A DNA stretch of 6,626 bases, from positions 1 to 6,626 of the forward strand of contig CAYHBN010000076.1 of assembly GCA_964354865.1 (NCBI GenBank), read 5' to 3'. The translations under genes and the position numbers were made by a program. This document shows, piece after piece, positions 1 to 5,988 of the stretch; positions within the stretch are counted from its first letter, which is position 1, and each line of letters opens with the position of its first letter. The notes under the pieces were generated by a model. It saw only the letters and a program-made list of their open reading frames with translations. It was not told the DNA's origin and ran no database searches. The stretch comes from JAHFJU01 sp964354865. Lineage in GTDB: Bacteria > Patescibacteriota > Gracilibacteria > UBA1369 > UM-FILTER-53-11.

Positions 1-5
1 ACGAG

Positions 6-293
6 ATGCCGATTAATTGTGCATTGCGACAACGTGTAGCAGACGTCGTTTTTTTGCCTTTTCTAAAAAGCCTAGACACGGATAATAATATGGCACGAGC
101 AGAAGAAATTATGAATAGATATAGCATCCAGTCTACAGCTGAAGCCAAAACGTCAAATGTATTAGCTCGTCGTACATTTACCGCGAGCGCTATCATACTC
201 GCACTTTCAGCTTCCCTCTTCTTTGCTTCACGCTGCTCCGGTGACCCAGATCAGCAAGCACCGCAAACTCCAACAAGTCCTGTAAAGCCTTAA
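6..293 (+). CDS. Small single-span membrane protein, unknown function (start uncertain)
   Basis: I do not recognise this protein. As read from the ATG at 6 it has 95 residues: a soluble N-terminal part, one hydrophobic segment at about residues 59-75 preceded by two arginines (R55, R56), and a short Pro/Gln/Thr-rich tail that probably lies outside the membrane. The frame is still open at the window edge (GAG at 3-5), so the gene may start further upstream. An in-frame ATG at 90 would give a 67-residue protein that keeps the membrane segment. Neither ATG has a Shine-Dalgarno sequence. C77 follows the hydrophobic stretch but is preceded by Arg, so it does not form a lipobox. The next gene starts 2 nt after this stop, which suggests one transcript and perhaps translational coupling. 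The ARRTF sequence just before the hydrophobic core faintly resembles a Tat signal but is too incomplete to call. Confidence 0.55.
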   Translation: MPINCALRQRVADVVFLPFLKSLDTDNNMARAEEIMNRYSIQSTAEAKTSNVLARRTFTASAIILALSASLFFASRCSGDPDQQAPQTPTSPVKP

Positions 294-295
294 AC

Positions 296-616
296 ATGGA
301 AAGGCCAAATGACGATCCGTTCTATCGAATCAGAAACCGAGAAACTCCCCCTATTGAGCTTACGGTTGTTCTGTGGGCAATGCGTTTAGCGTTCGTTGGC
401 CTTTTGTTTGGAGGAACACAAATAGCCAGGACACTCATTAAAGCCAGTGCCCTTGATGATCTTTCGGCAGTTTGTGATGATCTCAGTCATGGAGAAACTC
501 CCACACAAATAGACTTTAATAACGTGCTGAGAGTCTTTGATACAAATGAGGGGGCCATGGGAGCTTTGTGCACAAAGAGACTTGCGGATAAGAAAAAGGA
601 TGAAGAGGTAAAATAA
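296..616 (+). CDS. Small single-span membrane protein, unknown function
   Basis: No family recognised. The protein has 106 residues: a charged N-terminus with Arg at 11, 13 and 15, a single predicted membrane segment at about residues 20-44, and a C-terminal soluble domain of about 60 residues containing two cysteines (C60 and C92) and a Lys/Glu-rich end. Basic residues lie on both sides of the hydrophobic segment, so topology cannot be decided by eye. The ATG follows the preceding stop by 2 nt with no Shine-Dalgarno sequence, which fits an operon with that gene, also a small membrane protein. The stop at 614-616 is followed after 28 nt by the acyltransferase start, which has its own -10 element. 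The two small proteins may act together, but nothing in the sequence shows a function. Confidence 0.6.
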   Translation: MERPNDDPFYRIRNRETPPIELTVVLWAMRLAFVGLLFGGTQIARTLIKASALDDLSAVCDDLSHGETPTQIDFNNVLRVFDTNEGAMGALCTKRLADKKKDEEVK

Positions 617-631
617 CGACTAATATTGGGC

Positions 632-637
632 TATAAT
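632..637 (+). promoter_or_regulatory. Consensus -10 element (TATAAT), probably giving a leaderless acyltransferase mRNA
   Basis: A perfect TATAAT lies with its first base 13 nt before the ATG at 645. With usual spacing the transcript would begin at about 644, so the mRNA would be leaderless or nearly so. This agrees with the absence of a Shine-Dalgarno sequence. No good -35 hexamer is seen at 16-18 nt spacing; the best placed sequence (609-614, TAAAAT) is poor. Confidence 0.5.
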
Positions 638-644
638 CCGTATC

Positions 645-1657
645 ATGAAAAGAACCGCGATTATTTCTACGCGTCATGAAATCCATGGCATCGATACGTT
701 GCGTGGAATTGCCGCGCTTCTTGTTTTTCTCTACCATTTTTGGGCGCTTGCGTGGAGAGCTCCGACTGCCCCTGACGCTTTCAAGGCAGGATACATGGGC
801 GTCGATATTTTCTTTGTGTTGAGTGGTTTTCTTTTGTATCAGTCTCTTCACTTCAGCAAAAGCGGCATAAAAAACTTCTACAAACGCCGACTTTTGCGCA
901 TCGCGCCGATTTATTATTTTTCGCTGATTTTTCTTCTCATCTTTAATGCGCCTCCGGGCTTTTTTACGAATGAAGGAATTTTAGACATTGTAAAACACCT
1001 CACCTTTACCCACGTTTTTTGGGAGAGCAGCAACTCGACTATTAATCCCGTGCTGTGGACTCTTTCACTCGAGGTATTTTTTTACGCCCTGCTCCCAATC
1101 CTCTTTTTACTTGGGGCGAGAAAAGTATGGCGCGTGGTGGGGATCGCTATTGTGATGATCGCGACGACGTGGATTTACAAAGAGTGGCTTTTTCATGCGT
1201 ATTATTCGACATGGACGAGCGCGCAGCAGCTTATGTACTCTCGGCAGTTTTTGGGAAAACTCGACCAGTTCGGCGTCGGGATTCTGACCGCACTTATGTA
1301 TATACATCTTGGTTCAACGCAGTCGGTTCGTCGCCAGTGGCTGAGTTTTGTCGGATTGCTGGCTTCTAGTGGATTTTTTTATTACTTGCTTGTCGTGAGC
1401 TCTCACCTTGGGGCGCAGCTACGCTCGAACGAAATTCTCAATATGACATGGGGAACGATTGTTGCTTTGAGCGTCAGCATGGTGATTATATTTTTGTTGC
1501 ACACATTTCCGATCGTGAAGAAAATTGCCTCGAATAAATTGACCAGCGCGATTGGGGTTATCAGTTACAGCATGTACATTTGGCACTACACGATTATTGA
1601 AAAAGTGGCGCTTCGTGGTTACTCGGTGACGGGTGCTTTCTTAATCAGCCTCTCTTT
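645..1657 (+). CDS. Membrane acyltransferase, OafA/NodX (acyltransferase_3) family, 3' end lost in gap
   Basis: An integral membrane O-acyltransferase of the family that moves acyl groups (often acetyl) onto surface polysaccharides, lipid A sugars, peptidoglycan or Nod factors; the substrate cannot be told here. The family hallmarks are in order: R20-x10-H31 in the first hydrophobic segment (LRGIAALLVFLYH), then GVDIFFVLSGFLL at about 52-64, the basic FYKRRLLRIAP stretch at 78-88, and WTLSLEVFFYALLP at 138-151. Several further hydrophobic segments follow, ending with the family-typical SYSMYIWHY near residue 310. The 337 visible residues cover most of a normal 350-400 residue protein; the last part lies in or beyond the 100-N gap. 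The SGNH domain found in some OafA proteins cannot fit unless the gap is much larger than drawn. The ATG at 645 is chosen because a consensus -10 sits just upstream and the RxxxH helix starts soon after. Confidence 0.9.
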
Positions 1658-1757
1658 NNNNNNNNNNNNNNNNNNNNNNNNNNNNNNNNNNNNNNNNNNN
1701 NNNNNNNNNNNNNNNNNNNNNNNNNNNNNNNNNNNNNNNNNNNNNNNNNNNNNNNNN
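1658..1757. other. Assembly gap of exactly 100 N
   Basis: A run of exactly 100 Ns is the usual placeholder for a scaffold gap of unknown length. It removes the end of the acyltransferase and the start of peptide deformylase. The deformylase alone lacks roughly 45 residues (about 140 nt) before its AAPQ motif, judging from the E. coli enzyme, so the true gap must be longer than drawn if both genes are intact. Any promoter, terminator or small gene between them is invisible. Confidence 0.97.
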
Positions 1758-2123
1758 GCCCCGCAAGTTGGTGTAAATTTACGAATTTATATAGCCCGCT
1801 TGAATGTTGATACCGATCACGAAGTGGTGGTGCCGATGATTAATCCGGAGCTTTCACTCCATGGCGAGATTGAAGAAGACGAAGAGGGTTGCCTGAGTTT
1901 GCCGAAAAAATTTGGATTTGTGCCGCGTCATACCGAGGCGACAATCACTTTTACCGACGTTAAAAATCATCGAATTACGTTAAAGCTAACCGGATTGAAT
2001 GCGCGCATTATGCAACACGAAATGGACCACCTAAATGCGATGCTGATTGCTGACCGTTTTGTGGGAGAGGCTACCGAAGAACGCCGTGATGGTCGCCGAA
2101 GAAAACAACGAAGCAGGGAGTGA
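1758..2123 (+). CDS. def: Peptide deformylase, 5' end lost in gap
   Basis: This enzyme removes the formyl group from the N-terminal formylmethionine of new proteins at the ribosome, using a metal ion (Fe2+ in many bacteria). The visible 121 residues begin inside motif 1 (APQVG, the end of GxGxAAPQ). They contain motif 2 EGCLSLP (metal-binding Cys codon at 1890-1892) and motif 3 HEMDH at 2016-2030 (two metal-binding His and the catalytic Glu). All catalytic residues expected in this part are present, so the enzyme looks functional. The protein ends in a strongly basic tail (RRDGRRRKQRSR). About 45 N-terminal residues are missing into the N gap. The reading frame happens to agree with the acyltransferase upstream, which would be expected one time in three; it should not be annotated as a fusion. 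The stop is TGA, evidence for a standard bacterial code. Confidence 0.95.
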   Translation, partial: APQVGVNLRIYIARLNVDTDHEVVVPMINPELSLHGEIEEDEEGCLSLPKKFGFVPRHTEATITFTDVKNHRITLKLTGLNARIMQHEMDHLNAMLIADRFVGEATEERRDGRRRKQRSRE

Positions 2124-2164
2124 CTTTTGTAATGAAATAGCTTGGTGGCTGTATTAGAATATAT

Positions 2165-2665
2165 ATGAGTGATTATAAAGGCTCCTTTTTGCAAGAAAGA
2201 ACAGTTGTCACTGTTGAGCAACCTGTCGCGCGAGATTGGTATAAGAGTGGTTTAATGCAGGATGATCTGTTTGGCGATACTCAACCCGTTGCTGATTTGC
2301 AGCAAGAAGACGCTCCGTTATTTGAAGACGGTGTAGTGCGCGCCGAGGTTGATGCTGCAGATGTTCAATTAATAGAACAGGCATGCACGGGCTGGGAAAT
2401 AGCTATTCTACGGGTTATTAAAGACGCAAATGATCGAAACTGTTTAGCGGATCCAGAGGTTATTATGATTGCACTCGGTGTAGATGGGGCAAAAGACCCA
2501 AATAGTTTATTGCCAGAGCTGAGGTCGTCGGGACTCCCTTCTTTGATAGAAGCAATGGATAAACTTATGAGTGTTCGACGTATTTCTGAATGGCTACGTG
2601 AAAGAGTTTTACGGCAGTTAGAAGTTCACCCTCAACAACAGACGGTGAGACCGATTTACGAATAA
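2165..2665 (+). CDS. Unknown acidic protein with possible sliding-clamp-binding motif
   Basis: No family recognised. The 166-residue protein is soluble, without signal peptide or membrane segment. Residues 1 to about 65 are acidic and low in hydrophobics, probably disordered; residues 66-155 look mostly helical. Within the disordered part, QDDLF at 32-36 matches the short motif by which many bacterial proteins bind the DNA polymerase beta clamp (consensus QL[SD]LF), and a second LF-acidic site, PLFED, lies at 51-55. That reading is a hypothesis; such short motifs arise by chance. The gene starts 41 nt after def without a Shine-Dalgarno sequence. TATTAG at 2152-2157 lies 13 nt before the ATG, the same spacing as the -10 before the acyltransferase, and may give a leaderless transcript. 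It converges on the femAB-type gene with 15 nt between stops and no convincing terminator. Confidence 0.75.
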   Translation: MSDYKGSFLQERTVVTVEQPVARDWYKSGLMQDDLFGDTQPVADLQQEDAPLFEDGVVRAEVDAADVQLIEQACTGWEIAILRVIKDANDRNCLADPEVIMIALGVDGAKDPNSLLPELRSSGLPSLIEAMDKLMSVRRISEWLRERVLRQLEVHPQQQTVRPIYE

Positions 2666-2680
2666 AGAAGATCTTCAAAT

Positions 2681-3709
2681 TTAGCGGCGTAGTTTTTTTA
2701 CAATGCCCGAAACTATTTTGCGTAGTCCTAATATACGATAGACGAGTGGACGATGCACAACCTCGAAAGCAGGTTCATATGAAATACGAAAGCCCCCGAA
2801 TTTTTCTTTAAAATCTGTTACTCCGGCCCAGTGATGTTTTGGTGAGTTTGGAGGGGAGACGCCAAGGAAATCGTAGTACAGACAGTCACGTTTTTTGGAT
2901 TCTTGAATTGCTGCCCACTGTACGAGGTATGTCGCCATGAGTGCTCGGTGTTTGTATGCCGACGCGCCGTAGAAATACATGCCAACCCTGTCGTGGTACG
3001 TTACGATCGCTCCACCGATCACCTCTTTATTTGCGTTATATGCGACGAAGAGGCTCGATTCGTCTTTGGAGCCGAGTGTTGAAAGTAAATTGAAGTAGTA
3101 GGCCTTTCTGTGGGTTCCAAACCCATCACGCTCGCCAGTCTCCTTCATAATTTCGTACCACGCGTCAAAATCTGACTCAGGGATTTTTTTAAATTGATCG
3201 TACTGCTTAACGAGTACACCGTTTTTTTGAGCAACTTTAATATTGTATCGGCCCTTCGGTTTCATCTGCTTTAAAATTTCTTCGTTAGTGAGCGAAAGGT
3301 CGAGTACGAGTGTGTGGTCGGGTGTGTATCGTGCGTGCGGATTGTGAGGTTTTGTTTGCGCGCGGAGTTCGGCGATGAGTTCGGGTGGGGTGTGCGCACC
3401 GGGCTCAATTCGAGTGAAGACGGAATTTTCTTGGCGGGCGATAACAGCTAGCGCTTCTAAAAATTTCGCTGCAAGTTTTTTGTTTCCTCCCACCGGCCCA
3501 TACGGAACCCATAACCATCGAAATCTCTTCGCCACAGTTCCCCTAATAACGAGCGCCGTTAGTTTTGTGCCCGAATCCTCTACTTCAATAAAAAACGTCT
3601 TCTCTCTATACGGAATTTTTTGCTGAAACTGCGCAAAGAGCTCGGACTGAAAAATGCTTTTGTGGGAGAGAAAATTCACGGGAGCAGTATAAGCTGTGCT
3701 CGGAATCAC
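2681..3709 (-). CDS. FemAB/FemX-type peptidoglycan bridge aminoacyltransferase
   Basis: Family members use aminoacyl-tRNA to add amino acids to the peptide of lipid-linked peptidoglycan precursors at the inner face of the membrane; some relatives modify other acceptors. The 342 residues match the usual size of FemX-type enzymes with two GNAT-like domains. Seen here: VPYGPVGG at about 68-75 in the first domain, the conserved KQMKPKGRYNIKVAQK block at 147-162 starting the second domain, EVIGGAIV with MYFYGAS, and the C-terminal YYDFLGVSPPNSPKHHWAGV followed by FKEKFGG. There is no long coiled-coil insertion as in staphylococcal FemA, and no tRNA synthetase-like fusion. The start is a GTG at 3709; an in-frame TAG lies 18 nt upstream, so no earlier start is possible. 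No Shine-Dalgarno is visible. Transcribed divergently from the repeat protein at 3780. Which amino acid is transferred cannot be read from the sequence. Confidence 0.88.
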   Translation of the reverse strand: MIPSTAYTAPVNFLSHKSIFQSELFAQFQQKIPYREKTFFIEVEDSGTKLTALVIRGTVAKRFRWLWVPYGPVGGNKKLAAKFLEALAVIARQENSVFTRIEPGAHTPPELIAELRAQTKPHNPHARYTPDHTLVLDLSLTNEEILKQMKPKGRYNIKVAQKNGVLVKQYDQFKKIPESDFDAWYEIMKETGERDGFGTHRKAYYFNLLSTLGSKDESSLFVAYNANKEVIGGAIVTYHDRVGMYFYGASAYKHRALMATYLVQWAAIQESKKRDCLYYDFLGVSPPNSPKHHWAGVTDFKEKFGGFRISYEPAFEVVHRPLVYRILGLRKIVSGIVKKLRR

Positions 3710-3743
3710 GTAAACGCATGCACTATGCTAAATTGATAAAATG

Positions 3744-3752
3744 TGTTATAAT
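3744..3752 (+). promoter_or_regulatory. Extended -10 promoter (TGTTATAAT) for the 3780 gene
   Basis: TG-T-TATAAT is a perfect extended -10 element. The predicted start of transcription is near 3759, giving a leader of about 20 nt made almost only of A and T, without a Shine-Dalgarno sequence. No -35 hexamer is seen at the right distance, which is usual for extended -10 promoters. A second TATAAT at 3773-3778 lies too close to the ATG to serve it. Confidence 0.6.
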
Positions 3753-3779
3753 GCACTTATATATAAATAAAATATAATT

Positions 3780-4808
3780 ATGAGTAAAATACCTGAAAAA
3801 ATAAATGATGATGCTGGATCAGCCCCTAAATCTAAAAGCTTTAATGTTCTTGTTGATGATGTAACTAAAGGTATTAGTACATTGGCAAAAGGGCTCGATA
3901 ACTTGCAGCTAAACTTAGAAAAGCAAACAAAAGAGACTGTGGAGTCTTTTGTAAAAAGTGGACCACATGCAAAGGAGAGAGCACTGATGTATATATTGCT
4001 CAAACAAAACGGCGCTGCTGTTGAAATGAACACATCACTTGAAGAAATGAGGGCCCAATTTACTGAAGAACTAGGGCAGAAAGTTGGATTTTACTATGAT
4101 CACGAAAAAGGGTGGAGAGGTGTTGATATAGGGACTGGACTTGATGCGTACACAGATACTCCGCTCGGTATTTCTTTACCAAGCTTTTTAAGACGAGGGG
4201 TTATAGCTGAAGGCACAAGTGAAGTTGCCGAAAGAACCCTCAACGAGATGCGCGATACATCGAATGCATTCGATCAACTATCTCTAAAGTTGCAGCAAAC
4301 AGACGCAGAGTTGGCAAAAACACATTCAAGGGACTGGTATGTTCAGTATAAAGTACTCTCAGCACTCAACTTTTATGCAGACCCCTATGCAACCGATAGC
4401 GAAATGGCTCACGAATTTGAGGCGGCAAGAGGCCGATATCTTTCCGATACCGTGAATAGTGGGAATCCCTTTAGCCATTATTTATCAAAAATAAAGAGTT
4501 TCTTTGAGACCGAATATGCTGAGTTAAAGGTTGAGACTCCATCAACTGAAAAGTATGACCCAGCTTTGGCAAAATCTCACACAGAAGATTGGTATGTTAA
4601 CTACAAAACACTAAAGACGATGGGATCCGCGGTAGATTTGAAGTGGGATGATGCGGTGATGGCCCAGCATGTTGCTAGTGAAGTCGAAAACTGGATGAAT
4701 GCCCCTATTTCTTTTGCGAAATCAGGTAAAAAACGCACGGCTACGGCAACCTATGTGAAATATATGCGTGCCGCGTTTGCACGAGAATTTAAGAACTATA
4801 CGGAGTAG
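3780..4808 (+). CDS. Unknown 342-aa protein with internal repeated module
   Basis: No family recognised; soluble, mostly helical, no signal peptide or membrane segment. Residues 20-60 form a helix-rich, possibly coiled segment. The C-terminal half holds two copies of a 75-80 residue module: residues 175-249 and 260-340. Both open with D-x-x-LAK-[TS]-H-x-x-DWYV-x-YK-x-L (LAKTHSRDWYVQYKVL and LAKSHTEDWYVNYKTL) and close with a matching Y-[LV]-x-x-[IM]-[KR]-x-x-F-x-x-E-[YF] helix. A weaker third copy is at residues 63-102: H63, Y71, L74-K75 and GAAVEM line up with the Y, LK and GSAVDL of the last copy. A separate loop region (about 103-145) contains GWRGVDIGTGLDAY. The gene has its own extended -10 promoter and a terminator after the TAG stop, so it is a single-gene transcript. 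Repeats of this kind suggest a binding or scaffold role, but this is inference. Confidence 0.8.
   Translation: MSKIPEKINDDAGSAPKSKSFNVLVDDVTKGISTLAKGLDNLQLNLEKQTKETVESFVKSGPHAKERALMYILLKQNGAAVEMNTSLEEMRAQFTEELGQKVGFYYDHEKGWRGVDIGTGLDAYTDTPLGISLPSFLRRGVIAEGTSEVAERTLNEMRDTSNAFDQLSLKLQQTDAELAKTHSRDWYVQYKVLSALNFYADPYATDSEMAHEFEAARGRYLSDTVNSGNPFSHYLSKIKSFFETEYAELKVETPSTEKYDPALAKSHTEDWYVNYKTLKTMGSAVDLKWDDAVMAQHVASEVENWMNAPISFAKSGKKRTATATYVKYMRAAFAREFKNYTE
4302..4799 (+). repeat. Protein-level tandem repeat (two copies of a DWYV module)
   Basis: The two modules of the unknown protein are encoded at 4302-4526 and 4557-4799. The similarity is clear at protein level (eight of the first residues including LAK, H, DWYV, YK and L match) but weak at DNA level, so the duplication is old and has been kept under selection. 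Confidence 0.7.
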
Positions 4809-4818
4809 TAAAGATCAA

Positions 4819-4867
4819 TAAAATCCTACTATAAAAACCCCCGCTTTTTAGGCAAGGATTTTTTTTT
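4819..4867 (+). terminator. Rho-independent terminator after the 3780 gene
   Basis: AAAATCCT (4820-4827) pairs with AGGATTTT (4855-4862), and an inner stem TAAAAA (4832-4837) can pair with TTTTTA (4845-4850). A run of nine T (4859-4867) follows. The T run overlaps, on the other strand, the Lys-Lys codons of the FtsZ-tail-like copy. Confidence 0.65.
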
Positions 4868-4926
4868 CTGATAAACGATGGAATATTTAATTCACTCTCA
4901 ACCGCGCGTTGTGGTTTGCTTAATTT
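4861..4926. repeat. Direct repeat, left copy (diverged ftsZ 3' end)
   Basis: Aligned without gaps at an offset of 1137 to 5998-6063. Over 4871-4926, 44 of 56 bases match. All 12 differing sites are G or C in the ftsZ copy, and 11 of them are A or T here. Both copies lie in the same orientation and bracket the 4982-5923 gene. Confidence 0.85.
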
Positions 4927-4943
4927 AGAAAACATGTTATTAT
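4916..4943 (+). promoter_or_regulatory. Extended -10 promoter for the 4982 gene
   Basis: TTGCTT at 4916-4921 is a partial -35, with 16 nt to TATTAT at 4938-4943, which carries the upstream TG (4935-4936) of an extended -10. Transcription would start near 4950, with a leader of about 32 nt that is nearly all A and T, ending in ACAAAACAAAACT before the ATG and lacking a Shine-Dalgarno sequence. The form is the same as the promoter at 3744-3752 (TGTTATAAT). The -10 overlaps a minus-strand TATAAT (4944-4939), so it could fire in both directions. The -35 lies inside the FtsZ-tail copy. Confidence 0.55.
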
Positions 4944-4981
4944 ATATGTATTAAATAAATATTAATTAACAAAACAAAACT

Positions 4982-5923
4982 ATGGGTTTATTAGAACAAG
5001 CAAAAGAGCCAGTCCTCAACGAAGCGCAGCGCGCATTACTTGAGAAGGATTATAAAACAGCTCTGAATCAAGCAACCGCTTATGCAAATGGTTTGTTTGA
5101 TTTGGCAAGAGACATGGGTATTGATACCTCTAAACTTTCAGAAGCGGCCCCTGAAGTTGATGTAGTAAGTAAAATTGATGCAATTGATCCGAAAAAAGGA
5201 ACATTAAAATTGAATGAGCTATTTGGCAAAGTTAATGAACTTAGGAATACATTGACTGCATACATGCCCAAGAAAAAAGGCAATGAGTATATAGCTAATC
5301 TTAACGGAGATCCAAGAGCAGCAAATCTTATCGATACGTGGGGGCCTAATCGTTCTGGAGCAATGCCGCTCTTACTTTCTGGCGATGCGGTTACTTCGCG
5401 CATGGCGGAGCTTGATTCTCTACGCGCTCTACAGCCCGATTTGGTAACAGGAAAAACGCCTGAGGAATTGGATAATTCAGACCTTGCTCTACGGGCAAAT
5501 GCTGAACAGGTTGCCGATCTGAACCAACTTAACCTGTTAGGGTTTGAAAACAGTATATATTCGGGTGATGAAAAATTAAACGATTTGTTACATAGTGCCG
5601 GCATGGATTCTCGCATTACCGCCTATATCGATTCGACTCGCGGCACTACGGTTGCTGTTATGCCCACAAAAGACGGTATGGCGTACCAAATTATAGACGG
5701 CGTTTCTCATAATGGGTGGAGATCTGGTGATGCTATGTACAGCAAAGAACCAGTTAAAAAAACACTCAAATGGTTGACCCCCGCTGTTCTTAAAGGAAAA
5801 GCGAGTTCTGCAGAAGATCTTCGTAAGCAAGTTGATGACATGATGGATGAAAAAGATGGTAAATATCTTGATCCAAAGTTGGTGACAAAGATCGCGGCAC
5901 CGACGTTTGAGGTTTCAAAATAG
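4982..5923 (+). CDS. Unknown 313-aa soluble protein
   Basis: No family recognised. No signal peptide, membrane segment or cysteine-rich motif. Residues 1-45 look helical (MGLLEQAKEPVLNEAQRALL onward), followed by a second Lys-rich helical stretch to about 100. A middle region (about 105-150) has a Gly/Asn/Pro-rich patch, NLNGDPRAANLIDTWGPNRS. Residues about 208-245 look like beta strands (RITAYIDS, TTVAVMPT, MAYQIIDG), and the C-terminus from about 250 is again helical and Lys/Asp-rich. The gene has its own extended -10 promoter and a strong terminator, so it is a single-gene unit. It lies convergent to ftsZ (65 nt between stops) and is bracketed by direct repeats of the ftsZ 3' end. This setting hints that it arrived or was duplicated with that repeat, but gives no function. 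Confidence 0.8.
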   Translation: MGLLEQAKEPVLNEAQRALLEKDYKTALNQATAYANGLFDLARDMGIDTSKLSEAAPEVDVVSKIDAIDPKKGTLKLNELFGKVNELRNTLTAYMPKKKGNEYIANLNGDPRAANLIDTWGPNRSGAMPLLLSGDAVTSRMAELDSLRALQPDLVTGKTPEELDNSDLALRANAEQVADLNQLNLLGFENSIYSGDEKLNDLLHSAGMDSRITAYIDSTRGTTVAVMPTKDGMAYQIIDGVSHNGWRSGDAMYSKEPVKKTLKWLTPAVLKGKASSAEDLRKQVDDMMDEKDGKYLDPKLVTKIAAPTFEVSK

Positions 5924-5934
5924 GAACATTAAAC

Positions 5935-5969
5935 AAAAATCCCCTCGATTTTCTCGGGGGGATTTTTTT
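5935..5969. terminator. Bidirectional terminator between the 4982 gene and ftsZ
   Basis: AAAAATCCCC (5935-5944) pairs with GGGGATTTTT (5958-5967); three more pairs (one G-U) extend the stem inward around the loop ATTTTCT (5948-5954). A run of seven T follows on the plus strand (5963-5969), and the A run at 5935-5939 supplies the U tract on the minus strand. It can end both the 4982 gene and the convergent ftsZ transcript. Confidence 0.85.
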
Positions 5970-5988
5970 AGTGTCGATTTAATAATTC

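Larger units (their letters stand above)
4789..4935 (-). pseudogene. Copy of the FtsZ C-terminal tail, in a 48-codon open frame (relic or micro-ORF)
   Basis: On the minus strand an ATG at 4935-4933 opens a 48-codon frame ending at TAA 4791-4789. Residues 6-25 align without gaps to the end of FtsZ encoded at 5998-6057: 17 of 20 are identical, the differences being Q to K, D to N and A to S. The copy includes the FtsZ conserved C-terminal peptide, as ELNIPSFIRKK against ELDIPAFIRKK. In well-studied bacteria this peptide binds membrane tethers and regulators such as FtsA, ZipA, SepF or MinC. Of 14 base differences in these 60 nt, 10 are synonymous, so the copy diverged while coding for protein. 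It lacks the FtsZ stop: instead of V-G-stop it runs on for 23 codons through the terminator and into the end of the gene on the other strand, which favours a relic. An in-frame stop lies upstream of the ATG and no FtsZ core remains. No Shine-Dalgarno; a minus-strand TATAAT lies at 4944-4939, too near the ATG for a comfortable start. Homology is near certain, expression is open. Confidence 0.7.

Noticed and set aside
206..242. Lipoprotein signal in the first small protein (hydrophobic stretch then Cys)
   Set aside because: The residue before the Cys is Arg, which does not fit a lipobox, and the segment is deep within the protein.
645..2123. One continuous 492-residue protein joining acyltransferase and deformylase
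   Set aside because: The join lies entirely within 100 Ns; each side is an incomplete member of a different well-known family.
2121..2123. UGA recoding as in Gracilibacteria/Absconditabacteria
   Set aside because: The deformylase ends at this TGA at the expected length, and no gene contains an internal TGA.
2667..2676. GAAGATCTTC palindrome between the convergent stops as a terminator
   Set aside because: Only 10 nt with no loop and no T tract; too short to form a terminator hairpin.
5080..5616. 178-codon open frame on the minus strand inside the 4982 gene
   Set aside because: Fully antisense to a gene with promoter and terminator. Its product is a Ser/Arg-rich mixture without domains, as expected for a shadow frame.
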